Of a stretch of DNA of 64,000 bases, positions 62,201 to 64,000 are shown in pieces. The position numbers and the translations under genes are program-made. The DNA is from Arcuatula senhousia (Eukaryota; Mollusca; Bivalvia; Mytilida; Mytilidae). Where the stretch lies: contig CAXARO010001061.1 in NCBI GenBank assembly GCA_963971305.1, positions 1-64,000 on the forward strand. Direction: 5' to 3'. The notes under the pieces were generated by a model. It did no database searches. It saw only the letters and a list, made by a program, of their open reading frames with translations, and had not been told where the DNA came from. Positions within the stretch are counted from its first letter, which is position 1. Each line of letters begins with the position of its first letter.

Positions 62201-64000
62201 AAATGGCAAATTTCCAAATTTTCAAAAAAAGGGGGCGTGGCATGTCAACTTCCTTATTTCTGACATTTGAACAGTTTTATTCATTGAAACTGGTTGGAAT
62301 AGTGAAAGTAAGTTGATTTGACCTTGAAAAATGTTTCAAGGTCATACAATTACTTAGTACAGTTATACGGTCTAATTTTAACAAAAATCCATGTCGCGAC
62401 ACCATTTTTTCATATTTTTTCAAAAAAATTTTTGTGTTCAATTATTTAGACATAGTCACATCATATAATGAAAAAAAAATTATGAAAAAGGTTACATTTT
62501 ATTTGAGCTATTTAGCATTGAAAAAAGACTCATTTTTTGAAAATTTACAAATGATGACCTTGACCTTTGACCTTGACCTCATTTTGGTCCTTAGGGGTCA
62601 CTGACCTGGTATACCAAGTTTCATTGAAATATCTTAAGATTTGTTGATTTTAGAATTTTATACTAAAAAAGTCAAAGTTTCAAGGGGAATAACTCCTATA
62701 TTATTGAATATATCAATATGAAAAATAGTAGTTTGACAACACGATGAGTTACTCTACCTGTTTCAAAAGGATTGAATTTGATACCTGTTATGGCTTAGGA
62801 GGAGATAGAGCAACAAACTTTACAGTGAAAGGGGAGATAATTCTTATACGCGAAAGGGTACGGTACCCAAGTGTTTTTTCTGAGACGACAAACCTTGACC
62901 GATAAAGTGTACCAACTATCATTGCGACATGTCGCGTACTTCTACAAGTTGATTTTTGGCGGAAGAAAAAAAATAATAATAATAATAATAATCAGAAGAA
63001 ATACAATAAGGTCTTCCCTTGGAAAGGGAAAGACCTTAAAAAAGAGGGCAGATTGGACTTTTTTGGTGCTTTTAGGGTGGATATCATCTAATTATGGTCA
63101 AATAAGGTGTATTTACCCAAAAATAACATTTTTTGGTCAAAAATGGCAAATTTCCAAATTTTCAAAAAAAGGGGGCGTGGCATGTCAACTTCCTTATTTC
63201 TGACATTTGAACAGTTTTATTCATTGAAACTGGTTGGAATAGTGAAAGTAAGTTGATTTGACCTTGAAAAATGTTTCAAGGTCATACAATTACTTAGTAC
63301 AGTTATACGGTCTAATTTTAACAAAAATCCATGTCGCGACACCATTTTTTCATATTTTTTCAAAAAAATTTTTGTGTTCAATTATTTAGACATAGTCACA
63401 TCATATAATGAAAAAAAAATTATGAAAAAGGTTACATTTTATTTGAGCTATTTAGCATTGAAAAAAGACTCATTTTTTGAAAATTTACAAATGATGACCT
63501 TGACCTTTGACCTTGACCTCATTTTGGTCCTTAGGGGTCACTGACCTGGTATACCAAGTTTCATTGAAATATCTTAAGATTTGTTGATTTTAGAATTTTA
63601 TACTAAAAAAGTCAAAGTTTCAAGGGGAATAACTCCTATATTATTGAATATATCAATATGAAAAATAGTAGTTTGACAACACGATGAGTTACTCTACCTG
63701 TTTCAAAAGGATTGAATTTGATACCTGTTATGGCTTAGGAGGAGATAGAGCAACAAACTTTACAGTGAAAGGGGAGATAATTCTTATACGCGAAAGGGTA
63801 CGGTACCCAAGTGTTTTTTCTGAGACGACAAACCTTGACCGATAAAGTGTACCAACTATCATTGCGACATGTCGCGTACTTCTACAAGTTGATTTTTGGC
63901 GGAAGAAAAAAAATAATAATAATAATAATAATCAGAAGAAATACAATAAGGTCTTCCCTTGGAAAGGGAAAGACCTTAAAAAAGAGGGCAGATTGGACTT
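53255..64000 (+). repeat. Satellite block C, 940-bp unit, 11 complete copies plus a partial, running off the window
   Basis: Counting from AATTTTATACTAAAAAAG, units start at 53255, 54195, 55135, 56075, 57015, 57955, 58895, 59834, 60774, 61714, 62654 and 63594. All are 940 bp except the one at 58895 (939). The part from the start to about 450 bases in is close to block B. The part from about 53775 to 54090 is very different from A and B (CATTTGAACAGTTTTATTC, CAATTATTTAGACATAGTC, TTATTTGAGCTATTTAGC-type sequence). The TGACCT cluster and the following 90 bases are again shared. The first unit has the T-to-A microsatellite variant. Confidence 0.96.
57955..59833 (+). repeat. Two block C units with small indels
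   Basis: Relative to the other C units there is one G fewer near 58472, one extra C near 58789 (TTTACCAAATG), and one T fewer near 59115. The first of the two also has TTAAGC instead of TTTAGC near 58751, a change shared with the unit at 54195. The lost T joins two frames into a 152-codon ORF (58985-59443) absent from all other units. Confidence 0.85.

Noticed and set aside
6557..64000. rDNA, histone or other tandem gene cluster
   Set aside because: Units of 925-940 bp contain no rRNA, 5S, snRNA, tRNA or histone sequence that I can recognise.
6557..64000. Centromeric satellite
   Set aside because: Array size would allow it, but nothing in the sequence (such as a recognised CENP-B-like box) supports it, and array position on the chromosome is unknown.

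Overview
The window reads as eukaryotic nuclear DNA, most likely from a bivalve mollusc. Support: AT-rich sequence, a multi-exon gene end with GT-AG introns and an AATAAA signal, no bacterial-style gene packing, and several dispersed repeats of a kind I know from bivalve genomes (TCTG/TCCG microsatellite cores followed by short hairpins, a TGACCT-rich module, and an (AAT)n tract followed by a hairpin around AAGGTCTTCC). The bivalve assignment rests on memory of repeat families, not on a search. No tRNA, rRNA, CRISPR or complete gene is visible.

Region 1 (1-6556) is ordinary gene-edge and intergenic DNA. The last four exons of a plus-strand gene (84-2431, 143 C-terminal residues, product not recognised) are followed by a poly(A) signal. 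Downstream lie a 1.1-kb foldback element with TTAA at both ends (2953-4068), a short element with ATACCCCCGC inverted ends and a 3' hairpin (4614-4910), a higher-GC block (about 5525-5730) and a GACGG-rich element ending in a hairpin (5961-6198).

Region 2 (6557-64000, about 90% of the window) is a large satellite domain in three homogeneous blocks, all head-to-tail in the same orientation. Block A (6557-43024) has 39 complete units plus a partial one, nearly all exactly 925 bp. Block B (43025-52337) is ten 931-bp units. A 917-bp unrelated spacer (52338-53254) separates B from block C (53255-64000), 940-bp units that run off the window edge. Within a block the units are almost identical; between blocks they differ by many substitutions and by whole segments. 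B looks like a mosaic of A-like and C-like segments. Changes of block occur at the (AAT)n/hairpin module.

The short ORFs that recur every 925, 931 or 940 bp are by-products of the repeat and are not annotated as genes. Nothing here works as a metabolic or defence system. The interest lies in the architecture and evolution of the satellite, in candidate assembly seams inside it (about 33690-34410 and 58470-59115), in the foldback element, and in a 45-nt near-perfect hairpin inside a coding exon.
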